Shown piece by piece: positions 1 to 5,213 of a stretch of 13,599 nt of DNA. How positions within the stretch are numbered: position 1 is the first letter of the stretch; each line of letters begins with the position of its first letter. The stretch is from an uncultured Eubacteriales bacterium (GTDB lineage Bacteria; Bacillota; Clostridia; Oscillospirales; CAG-272): the NCBI GenBank assembly GCA_902491535.1, contig CABUHS010000045.1, positions 1 to 13,599 of the forward strand. The letters run 5' to 3'. A program made the position numbers and the translations under genes. Under the pieces are notes generated by a model. That model searched no databases and was not told the DNA's origin. It was given only the letters and a program-made list of their open reading frames with translations.

Positions 1-20
1 GGTTTTCTATGAACATCGAT

Positions 21-53
21 AAGTTCCGCAGATATTTTCTGCGGAACTTTTTT
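21..53 (+). terminator. Rho-independent terminator of a gene left of the window
   Basis: A perfect 12-bp stem (21-32 with 38-49) closes a 5-nt loop and is followed by a short T-run at 50-53. It sits upstream of the promoter at 69-97, so it should end a plus-strand transcript entering from the left and insulate the next operon. Confidence 0.85.
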
Positions 54-68
54 GTATTGTTATTACAT

Positions 69-97
69 TGACATTACCATAAAAAATCAGTATACTT
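69..97 (+). promoter_or_regulatory. Sigma-A promoter for the HAD/membrane protein/EamA genes
   Basis: TTGACA at 69-74 and TATACT at 92-97 are separated by exactly 17 bp. Transcription should begin near 104, about 40 nt before the first ATG at 146. It is the only clear promoter before the three plus-strand genes, so they may form one transcript. Confidence 0.8.
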
Positions 98-145
98 ATA
101 TTTTAGAACATAGTTGTAATGCTTGTGAGAATTGCTTGATTTTTT

Positions 146-634
146 ATGAAAGTTTTGGTTGGTGGAATGAGATATAAAGCAATATTTTTTGATCGTGACG
201 GCACGCTTACATATTTCAATAAGGAAAAAGAAAACTGGAGAGATCAAAAGATTAGTGAATGGAGCGGCAAATCCTTTGAATTATCTTATGAAAAAATGAT
301 GAATCTTTTTCATGCTGCAAGTGAAGGAAAAACGCCGTGGTATAGAAATATTGATGACGAACAGTTGAAAATTGCAAAATACTTTACTTCATTTACCGCA
401 AGTTCTTTAGTAGGCGCAGGAAAACCGAGTCCTGTTATTTTTAATGCAGCGCTTAACGCGCAGGGTGTTTCGGCGGAGCAAAGTTTATATGTTGATGATT
501 ATAAACCTGAAGCTGACGGCGCCAGAGAACAGGGGTTTACTTCGTTTTTGATAGACAGAAGCGGTAACGATACTGATAAATGGTGTATTAAAAATCTGAA
601 GCAATTAATAGATTTTGCGGAGAGTCAGATATGA
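146..634 (+). CDS. HAD-superfamily hydrolase-like protein with an apparent internal deletion
   Basis: The protein has the HAD motif I (DRDGT, residues 16-20 from this start), the GKPSP lysine region (92-96) characteristic of motif III, and a motif IV-like DD (YVDDYKPEADGA). HAD enzymes are cytosolic phosphatases or mutases using the first Asp of motif I as nucleophile. Intact relatives are usually 200-240 residues. Here residue 72 (DDE) passes straight into QLKIAKYF, a segment that normally follows a cap domain and the motif II Ser/Thr. Most of the cap and all of motif II are therefore missing, without loss of frame. It is probably inactive or altered, although the frame is still open. The start is uncertain: ATG at 167 would put motif I at the usual distance from the N terminus, and neither start has a good ribosome binding site. 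The stop overlaps the next gene (ATGA). Confidence 0.75.
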   Translation: MKVLVGGMRYKAIFFDRDGTLTYFNKEKENWRDQKISEWSGKSFELSYEKMMNLFHAASEGKTPWYRNIDDEQLKIAKYFTSFTASSLVGAGKPSPVIFNAALNAQGVSAEQSLYVDDYKPEADGAREQGFTSFLIDRSGNDTDKWCIKNLKQLIDFAESQI

Positions 635-909
635 GCATGTACTTTACTCTTCTTATAATTGAAACAGTTCTCTTTGCTGTATCTTGTTTACTTTTACTTA
701 TTAAAGATGAAGGAATACATAAATGCAAAATTGTTGATATATTTAAATTTATTATTTTCTCTCTAACACTTATAGGTGGCCTTATAATTACCGTAATTGA
801 TTTATACGAACTAATAAAAGAACATTCTGTATCTTTTATTATTGTAACTGTATTTCATTTGATTAGCGCTATATTAGTAATTATATTTAGAAAAAAAGAT
901 TTAAATTGA
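631..909 (+). CDS. Small hydrophobic membrane protein, function unknown
   Basis: This 92-residue protein starts inside the stop codon of the HAD-like gene (ATGA overlap at 631-634), so translational coupling is likely. It has three predicted membrane spans, roughly residues 4-24, 38-60 and 68-86, with a charged loop (KDEGIHKCK) after the first. I recognise no family. After the TGA at 907-909 the same frame stays open for 27 more codons to a TAA at 991-993, and those codons encode two lysines followed by another hydrophobic helix of about 20 residues. The original protein may therefore have had four spans, with a nonsense mutation removing the last. The coding sequence is strongly AT-rich compared with the genes further right. 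Confidence 0.6.
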   Translation: MSMYFTLLIIETVLFAVSCLLLLIKDEGIHKCKIVDIFKFIIFSLTLIGGLIITVIDLYELIKEHSVSFIIVTVFHLISAILVIIFRKKDLN

Positions 910-993
910 AAAAAATATATCAAAGGACTTATAATTATCGCAATAGTGACAATCTCTGCTATTCTCTTTATATATTTTTTTAAAATTTGTTAA
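910..993 (+). pseudogene. In-frame continuation of the small membrane protein after a TGA
   Basis: The 27 sense codons after the stop at 907-909 have no ATG and encode KKYIKG followed by a mostly Ile/Val/Ala/Phe stretch ending in FFKIC. That is a typical single membrane helix with positive charges at the cytosolic end. The likeliest reading is the cut-off C terminus of the preceding gene. A separate peptide from a non-ATG start such as GTG at 946 would lose half the helix. Confidence 0.35.
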
Positions 994-1017
994 TGAAAAG
1001 AAATGTGTACATAATAT

Positions 1018-1905
1018 ATGAATAAAAAGCTCAGATCATCCTTTATTCTTTTACTTACTGCGTTTATATGGGGTATTGCTTTTGTCGCACAGCGCGTAGG
1101 TGCTGATTACATGGGCACCTTGACATTTAACGGGATTCGTTTTATTCTCGGGGCGTTGTCGCTTATTCCTGTTATTGCAATCTTTGAACGAAAAAAGGTC
1201 ATGTCTAATCAAGAAAGAAAGCTACTGATAAAGTATGCTATATTGGCAGGGCTTGTTCTTTTTGTTGCATCTACGCTTCAGCAGCAAGGAATTATGATAT
1301 CCGGAAGTGCGGGAAAGGCAAGCTTTATAACGGGACTTTATACAGTATTTGTGCCTGTGTGCGGACTTTTTGTTCATAAACGCGTCAGTGTATCTACGTG
1401 GTTCGGTGTTGTATTTGCTGTTGCAGGTCTTTATTTTGTTTCTGTCGGTGGAAGTGACAGTTTCGGAATCGGAGACGTACTTGTTCTTATAGGTACATTT
1501 TTCTGGACAGCGCACATTATTATTATTGAACGTGCCACTAAACGTGTCAGTGCATTAAGATTTGCAATGGGACAATTTCTGTTTTGCGGTGTACTCAGCA
1601 TGCTTTTCGCATGTATATTTGAGACGATTACATTTTCTGCTATCCGGCAGGGAATTATTCCTATTCTTTACGGCGGCTTTATGTCTGTAGGAGTTGCCTA
1701 TACCTGCCAGATTATCGGGCAAAAAGATTCTGATCCTACAACAGCGGCAATTATTCTATCCACTGAATCTGTTTTCGGTGCGATCGGAGGGGCTTTACTT
1801 TTAAATGAACGTATGTCGATTCGCGGTTACGTAGGATGTGTGTTGATTTTTGCAGGAATTGTTCTTGCACAGCTGACCTTTCCGTTGAAGAAAACAAAAA
1901 GTTGA
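1018..1905 (+). CDS. EamA/DMT-superfamily transporter
   Basis: The 295-residue protein has the length and about ten hydrophobic spans expected of a two-repeat EamA (drug/metabolite transporter) permease. The first repeat begins with the family-typical FIWGIAFVAQRVG (residues 17-29) and NGIRFILGAL, and the second ends with LLNERMSIRGYVG and a last span LIFAGIVLAQL. These permeases export or import small metabolites in the inner membrane; substrate cannot be read from sequence. It follows the small membrane protein by 108 nt, or by 24 nt if that frame ran to 993, with no promoter visible between them. The ribosome binding site is weak (only an A/G-rich stretch at 995-1002). No convincing terminator follows; the next 100 nt is AT-rich with only short stems. 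Confidence 0.9.
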   Translation: MNKKLRSSFILLLTAFIWGIAFVAQRVGADYMGTLTFNGIRFILGALSLIPVIAIFERKKVMSNQERKLLIKYAILAGLVLFVASTLQQQGIMISGSAGKASFITGLYTVFVPVCGLFVHKRVSVSTWFGVVFAVAGLYFVSVGGSDSFGIGDVLVLIGTFFWTAHIIIIERATKRVSALRFAMGQFLFCGVLSMLFACIFETITFSAIRQGIIPILYGGFMSVGVAYTCQIIGQKDSDPTTAAIILSTESVFGAIGGALLLNERMSIRGYVGCVLIFAGIVLAQLTFPLKKTKS

Positions 1906-2031
1906 AGTAATACATAGCATATAAATAAAAGTAGAAAGATATTTTGATTAATATTATTTAAACTTTCTAAAAGAAAATATTTTATTTTGTCTAAACTTTG
2001 GGGTTCACTTCACATGTCTGCCGCTTTATAC

Positions 2032-2064
2032 TTAGTTTACTTTGCAGATTGCAAAGTAAACTAA
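2032..2064. repeat. 15-bp perfect palindrome with 3-nt loop
   Basis: TTAGTTTACTTTGCA at 2032-2046 is exactly inverted at 2050-2064 around GAT. No T-run follows, so it is a poor terminator. A run of seven C lies just after at 2073-2079. It marks the change from AT-rich sequence to the more GC-balanced 2080-2230 and could be a mobile element end or an operator. Confidence 0.6.
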
Positions 2065-2227
2065 TAAGCTAACCCCCCCGGATAAATACGAAGCGGGAGC
2101 GGGAACACAGGATCGTGAACTTATCGCGCGATACGATGGAAAAACTGAGGCAACAGACTTTGCCAAGACATATCAGACGCGGCGTGCCGAAGCTTTTTGC
2201 TTTAACTCCAAGCACAGGAATCGTTAA
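2060..2227 (+). pseudogene. Possible fragment of an unidentified coding sequence
   Basis: A frame without ATG is open from 2060 to the TAA at 2225-2227. Its product looks protein-like rather than random: after LTPPDKYEAGAGTQDRELIA come RYDGKTEATDFAKTYQ and a basic end. The base composition is more balanced than in the AT-rich flanks. With no start codon or ribosome binding site, I read it as at most a gene remnant. I do not recognise the family, and chance is a real alternative. Confidence 0.2.
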
Positions 2228-2394
2228 TCTGCAAAAAAACTTTTGTCAATCACATTTGTTCACAACACTTTATCTTTGATTCAAAGACTGTAAAGCTTAC
2301 AGTGCACCTCTGCTATATGCATATACATCCCAACAGTCACGAATAATGCACGGAAAAAATATCCGCTACGTACTAAATACGGCTCAACTGTGTG

Positions 2395-2423
2395 TTGACT
2401 TTGGATGCAAAATATGTTATCAT
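2395..2423 (+). promoter_or_regulatory. Sigma-A promoter for candidate ncRNA 1
   Basis: TTGACT at 2395-2400 and TATCAT at 2418-2423 are 17 bp apart. Transcription should start at about 2429-2431, exactly where the folded segment begins. No open reading frame of note follows. Confidence 0.65.
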
Positions 2424-2429
2424 ATCTCT

Positions 2430-2560
2430 GTCGCAGAAGTGACTTAGGTGTTGGTTGCTGCAACCCTGAGTTCGGACACGGAAGCTGTCAACTTCCGTGT
2501 TCCGCTGCGGCCCTTGTTTTATCGGGAGATCGCTCCAAATCAAGGCGATCCCGCGGTAAA
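2430..2560 (+). ncRNA. Candidate structured non-coding RNA 1
   Basis: Directly after the promoter the sequence folds into a junction. P1 pairs GTCGCAG (2430-2436) with CTGCGGC (2505-2511). Inside it are P2 (2453-2457 with 2461-2465, 3-nt loop) and P3 (2474-2484 with 2492-2503, 11 bp plus one bulge). A further stem follows at 2523-2533 with 2545-2553. P1 contains a T.G pair at 2431/2510 that is a legal G.U only in plus-strand RNA. No U-rich terminator is obvious, so the 3' end is a guess. I could not match it to 6S, SRP, RNase P or tmRNA signatures. A nearby frame at 2448-2639 is not convincing as protein. Confidence 0.45.
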
Positions 2561-2664
2561 AAAACTACAGTCTTTTAAAAATATTCAATTGTCTTTTTTC
2601 AGTACAACGCCTTCCGTATGTACTGCCGCTAAGATCTGACATTAAAGGTTCACATCCTTTAATT

Positions 2665-2715
2665 TAGATTAAAAAATACCGGACAGATGTGCGCACAAAA
2701 AACACATCTGCCCGG
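2665..2715 (-). terminator. Minus-strand Rho-independent terminator
   Basis: A 13-bp stem (2679-2691 with 2703-2715) is followed on the minus strand by TATTTTTTAAT. The one imperfect pair (A2683/C2711) becomes a legal U.G in minus-strand RNA, and the plus-strand side has no T-run, so the direction is clear. No intact minus-strand gene ends here. It may serve the transcript from the promoter at 2986-3014 or be left over from a lost gene. Confidence 0.75.
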
Positions 2716-2810
2716 TTCTCAATAAGAATCAAACGGAAATTCACCCGAAATCAGATAACTTTCAGATACTTGTTTAAAGAAAGTTTTTCCGGCAAAATAT
2801 TGTAAACCTC

Positions 2811-2839
2811 TTGAAAATATCAGAAAAATATGATATAAT
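2811..2839 (+). promoter_or_regulatory. Sigma-A promoter for candidate ncRNA 2
   Basis: TTGAAA at 2811-2816 and TATAAT at 2834-2839 have a 17-bp spacer, close to perfect consensus. The predicted start at about 2845-2847 is two or three nucleotides before the closing stem of the RNA. Confidence 0.85.
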
Positions 2840-2845
2840 CTCAGA

Positions 2846-2949
2846 TACAATGTCGGTGCCGGGATTCCGGTGGGTGTTTATGTGGTCTAGCACATAGATA
2901 TCAGGAGATGTTGAGTTTGCCGCTCAGCATTTCTGCCGGCATTGTTTTT
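2846..2949 (+). ncRNA. Compact four-helix non-coding RNA with built-in terminator
   Basis: About 100 nt fold into a cloverleaf. The closing P1 pairs 2849-2858 with 2934-2943 and is followed by GTTTTT (2944-2949), so P1 doubles as the terminator stem. P2 is CCGG/CCGG (2859-2862, 2867-2870) with a 4-nt loop. P3 pairs 2877-2884 with 2891-2898. P4 pairs 2905-2915 with 2923-2933, stacked directly on P1. P1 and P4 together hold at least five G.U pairs that would be A.C mismatches on the other strand, fixing the RNA as plus-strand. No gene follows for 800 nt, so it is more likely a stand-alone RNA than a riboswitch. It lacks the conserved core of SRP, 6S or tRNA, and I do not recognise it. Confidence 0.75.
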
Positions 2950-2985
2950 CGTCTCGCCGTAAAGACTCGGTATTCAATTGATTAT

Positions 2986-3014
2986 ATTCTACCACACTTG
3001 TCGGAACGTGTCAA
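2986..3014 (-). promoter_or_regulatory. Minus-strand sigma-A promoter facing ncRNA 2
   Basis: On the minus strand TTGACA (3014-3009) and TAGAAT (2991-2986) are 17 bp apart. A transcript starting near 2979 would run fully antisense through the RNA at 2846-2949 and could end at the terminator at 2665-2715, about 315 nt in all. It contains only very short reading frames. Confidence 0.7.
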
Positions 3015-3061
3015 GGAATTTTGAAAAAAGTTTTTATTTTCGGTTCTTTTAATTCGTCGCC

Positions 3062-3120
3062 TGTGACGGCTTGCGTCACCTTTATAGACAAAACTTACCG
3101 TCTGCGACAGCTTACGTAGA
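3062..3120 (-). repeat. Left arm of a 59-bp inverted repeat framing the palindrome island
   Basis: The reverse complement of this segment matches 3734-3792 over 59 nt without gaps, with about 9 mismatches. Each copy holds two short self-complementary cores, GTGACG-5nt-CGTCAC (TGACG-type stem) and a GTCGCAGAC core. It lies between the promoter at 2986-3014 and the island. Confidence 0.75.
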
Positions 3121-3319
3121 ACCCGTGTCCCGTCGGAAGGTCACAAAAGGGCGCATCATTATTTTACCGCAAGAAATATTCATACCGCGCCCTTTAAAAT
3201 TGCATTGCTACGCAAATGCAATTCTCCAAGCTCAGCAAAACAGATCGACGACGGGACAAGCAGAATTTCCCACTGTTTGCCGTTAGCCGCCGCGCGGCGT
3301 ATGATCGAGGATGGATAAT

Positions 3320-3358
3320 CAAAAGAGGAAGAAACGGAGACGGTTTCTTCCTCTTTTG
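3320..3358. repeat. 16-bp perfect hairpin, A-rich/T-rich arms
   Basis: CAAAAGAGGAAGAAAC (3320-3335) is exactly inverted at 3343-3358 around a 7-nt loop. A-rich on one arm and T-rich on the other, it could act as a bidirectional terminator. Confidence 0.7.
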
Positions 3359-3373
3359 TAATCTTTCTTTGCT

Positions 3374-3409
3374 TAAGCATTTCTTTCCATTATGGGAAAG
3401 AAATGCTTA
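3374..3409. repeat. 15-bp perfect hairpin with 6-nt loop
   Basis: TAAGCATTTCTTTCC (3374-3388) is inverted at 3395-3409. The CTTTCTTTGC just before it (3363-3372) is itself inverted at 3530-3539, and the hairpin at 3498-3527 is a diverged relative, so this segment appears duplicated in opposite orientation. Confidence 0.7.
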
Positions 3410-3422
3410 TATAAAATTATAA

Positions 3423-3454
3423 CTTGAAAGCCTGATATAATTCAGGCTTTCAAG
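3423..3454. repeat. 13-bp perfect hairpin with 6-nt loop
   Basis: CTTGAAAGCCTGA (3423-3435) is inverted at 3442-3454 around TATAAT. It is the third consecutive long perfect palindrome in 135 nt. Confidence 0.7.
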
Positions 3455-3497
3455 CATTTACCCTGATATTATTCAATGCTTTAAATGACATTTTTCC

Positions 3498-3527
3498 GCA
3501 TTTCTTTCTTACGGAAGAAAGAAACGC
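3498..3527. repeat. Hairpin related to the one at 3374-3409
   Basis: Ten perfect pairs (3501-3510 with 3515-3524) are extended by two more beyond one imperfect pair (A3500/C3525), which is a legal G.U only on the minus strand. Frames reading through here give Lys/Arg-rich products (KKETLAKKGRE) that look like translated repeat, not protein. Confidence 0.6.
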
Positions 3528-3548
3528 TTGCAAAGAAAGGCCGCGAAA

Positions 3549-3577
3549 GGGAAAGAACCGTGCGGCGGTTCTCTCCC
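3549..3577. repeat. Hairpin, 7 + 4 bp with one strand-specific wobble
   Basis: AGAACCG (3554-3560) pairs with CGGTTCT (3566-3572), and GGGA pairs with TCCC outside one A/C position that becomes U.G on the minus strand. A further 8-bp perfect hairpin lies at 3602-3620. Confidence 0.55.
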
Positions 3578-3646
3578 TCTCGACACCTACTCTCCGCTTT
3601 ATGCGCTTCGCAGAAGCGCAGTTGCAAACAATGGCAGGTTTATAAT

Positions 3647-3685
3647 GTCAAAACGGCGGTCGGTCATTATGACCGCCGTTTTGAC
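3647..3685 (-). terminator. 15-bp perfect hairpin, possible terminator of the CAP-dockerin gene
   Basis: GTCAAAACGGCGGTC (3647-3661) is exactly inverted at 3671-3685 around a 9-nt loop. Read on the minus strand it lies about 110 nt downstream of the CAP-dockerin stop codon. It has T-rich bases within and after the stem (TTTTGACATTAT) but no clean U-run, so termination is plausible, not certain. Its 3' arm on the plus strand overlaps the first 41-bp repeat unit. Confidence 0.5.
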
Positions 3686-3800
3686 TATGGGTTTGACGCA
3701 AGTCATCACAAAAGATGAGTTTTGACTATCAGCTTGACGTAAGCCGTCGCAGACGGTGAGTTTTGACTATCGGCGTGACGCAAGCCGTCACATCAGCCTG
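3678..3800. repeat. Three tandem copies of a 41-bp repeat
   Basis: Units start with GTTTTGACTAT at 3678, 3719 and 3760 and run 41 bp each. They share TGACG-AAG--GTC-CA in the middle and diverge near the end. The third unit overlaps the last codons of the CAP-dockerin gene (stop at 3793-3795), so the array starts inside that gene's 3' end. The last one and a half units form the right arm (3734-3792) of the inverted repeat with 3062-3120. Confidence 0.8.
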
Positions 3801-4773
3801 CCATATACTTCATAAGACGCGTAAGATCCTTGGAATTGACAGTGCCGTCACGGTTAACGTCGGCGGAAACGACCTCAACTTTTTCGCCCGCGATAAACTT
3901 CATAAGTCGGGTAAGATCCTTTGAATTTATATGCCCGTCTCCGTTTATGTCGTAAGGATTTAATTCGTCAGGCGCAGTATCCGAATTGTTATCGGGAACT
4001 GCGGGTGCAGTGTCCGGCGCAGGGGTATCCGGTTCTGTATCGGGAACTGCGGGTGCAGTGTCCGGCGCAGGGGTATCCGGTTCTGTATCGGGAACTGTAG
4101 GTGCAGTATCCGGAGCGGGAGTATCCGGCACAGCGGGAGCATACTGCTCAAGCGAGCGGAGTGTTACCGAAGTCAGAGAGTCGTTGGCGGGAGTCGGCTG
4201 CGTGCCTGTCTGATTGCCGCAAAGCTCCATCGCCCAGAAAGCCCGTCCGTTATATTCAACGCATGCAACAGCGACCGAAACAAAGCTTTCGCCGAGCATA
4301 TTTCTTCTGTGTCCCTGATATTCGTAAGGCTCGTTTTCTTCAGCCCATCCGTCGAACATCGACTCTACGGTTCTGTAACCGTATGCGATATTTTCACCCG
4401 CGCCGTAACCGTAACTCATGCCTGTCTCGCTGTATACCGTAAAGCATGGCGTTCCGTCGGGACGCTCATGGTCATAGCGGAGCGCAAGCTCGGCTGCGCG
4501 TATCATAGCAAGCTTTTCAAGCTCGTAGTCCCACTGAAGGTCCGAAAGCCCGCTTATATATTTTTTTTCTGTGTTGCTGCTGTTTATATACCATGCATTG
4601 CTTCCGCCGTTTCCGTTTCGAAGCCCGTTTACAAGAGTCAGCATGCTGCGGGCGTCGCTCTGACGGTAGGTCACATTAATATTTACATTTACAGTTCCGC
4701 TTCCGGCAAACGCCGATACGGCAAATGCCGCGGCAATCAGTGCGGAAATGAACATACAAAGTATTTTTTTCAT
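3793..4773 (-). CDS. Secreted CAP-domain protein with C-terminal type I dockerin
   Basis: A signal peptide (residues 1-23, KK then a hydrophobic core ending AFA) is followed by a CAP/SCP-like domain (about 40-190) with H102, E127 (GENIA) and H155 (GHRRNML) at the positions of the CAP cavity residues. A Pro/Asp/Thr linker (about 213-270) contains 16-residue repeats. The dockerin (274-326) has two Ca-binding loops, DINGDG and DVNRDG, each followed by the same NSKDLTRLMK helix. Dockerins bind cohesins, so the protein is probably carried on a cellulosome-like scaffold or cell-surface cohesin; the CAP domain's activity is unknown. The start follows a good minus-strand ribosome binding site (AAGAAGAGA). 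No strong promoter is visible upstream. It appears monocistronic. Nothing is missing in the dockerin. Confidence 0.93.
   Translation of the reverse strand: MKKILCMFISALIAAAFAVSAFAGSGTVNVNINVTYRQSDARSMLTLVNGLRNGNGGSNAWYINSSNTEKKYISGLSDLQWDYELEKLAMIRAAELALRYDHERPDGTPCFTVYSETGMSYGYGAGENIAYGYRTVESMFDGWAEENEPYEYQGHRRNMLGESFVSVAVACVEYNGRAFWAMELCGNQTGTQPTPANDSLTSVTLRSLEQYAPAVPDTPAPDTAPTVPDTEPDTPAPDTAPAVPDTEPDTPAPDTAPAVPDNNSDTAPDELNPYDINGDGHINSKDLTRLMKFIAGEKVEVVSADVNRDGTVNSKDLTRLMKYMAG
3994..4128. repeat. 48-bp minisatellite encoding the CAP-dockerin linker
   Basis: Two identical 48-bp units (3994-4041 and 4042-4089) and a diverged partial third (4090-4128) encode the 16-residue repeat DTEPDTPAPDTAPAVP. 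Exact identity at the DNA level suggests recent duplication, so linker length probably varies between strains. Confidence 0.9.
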
Positions 4774-4878
4774 TCTGATCTCTTCTTTCTGTTTATTAGA
4801 TTATTTGAACCGTATTTGTCATGAATTTAAGGTTTAAATAAAACGAAAAAGCGAAGAAACCCGTCGTACACTTAATCG

Positions 4879-4905
4879 GTCCGCTGACTTCTGCGGACGT
4901 TTTTT
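4879..4905 (+). terminator. Orphan plus-strand terminator-like hairpin
   Basis: GTCCGC (4879-4884) pairs with GCGGAC (4893-4898) around an 8-nt loop, followed by GTTTTTT. No plus-strand gene precedes it: the sequence upstream is the CAP-dockerin gene on the other strand. It may be a relic or end an antisense transcript. Confidence 0.5.
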
Positions 4906-5213
4906 CAGTTATTTTGAGCCGCCGTACAATATATATGCGGCAAACGTCGGGAATCAGTGCGGTTCGGTCATATAGCGCAAAATACCGGATCTTTGATGAT
5001 TAATAAAATCGTCGGACAGCCGCATCTACTGTGATACGGTATATCGCACCTGAGTTGTAAGTTAAACTTGTACTTAATGCCTCTTTTAATGCTTCTCTTA
5101 ATACTGCCGCATTAAACCGGACTGTATGCCGTGCAGATGCTGATACCGAACCGCACATCTGATATAACCGACATATTTTATAACGAATCGGAGTCTGTAA
5201 AAACTACAACATT
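4906..5213. other. Intergenic region with no convincing gene
   Basis: This stretch downstream of addA holds no strong promoter, terminator or RNA fold that I can see. A 52-codon minus-strand frame (5000-5158, ATG start, helix-like AVLREALKEALSTSL) lies 55 bp after addA but has no ribosome binding site, so I do not call it. addA itself has no clear terminator here. Confidence 0.6.

Noticed and set aside
2281..2463. 60-codon minus-strand frame
   Set aside because: No ribosome binding site or family resemblance, and it overlaps the promoter and 5' end of candidate ncRNA 1.
2719..2850. Two short minus-strand frames ending at 2719 and 2751, just before the terminator at 2665-2715
   Set aside because: One lacks an ATG (TTG start only) and overlaps ncRNA 2; the other is 22 codons. 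They could be the tail of a lost gene, but the evidence is too thin.
2846..2898. Fifteen-codon leaderless ATG frame in ncRNA 2 as a toxin peptide
   Set aside because: No ribosome binding site, only moderately hydrophobic, and the same bases are used in P1-P3.
3485..3725. Overlapping plus-strand frames with Lys/Arg-rich products
   Set aside because: They are translations of the palindromic repeats; different frames of the same repeat are open equally.
3062..3800. CRISPR array
   Set aside because: The 41-bp units are directly adjacent with no unique spacers, and no cas genes are present.
5000..5158. 52-codon minus-strand frame downstream of addA
   Set aside because: No ribosome binding site and no recognised family; part of its regularity comes from a short internal repeat (GCATTAA).
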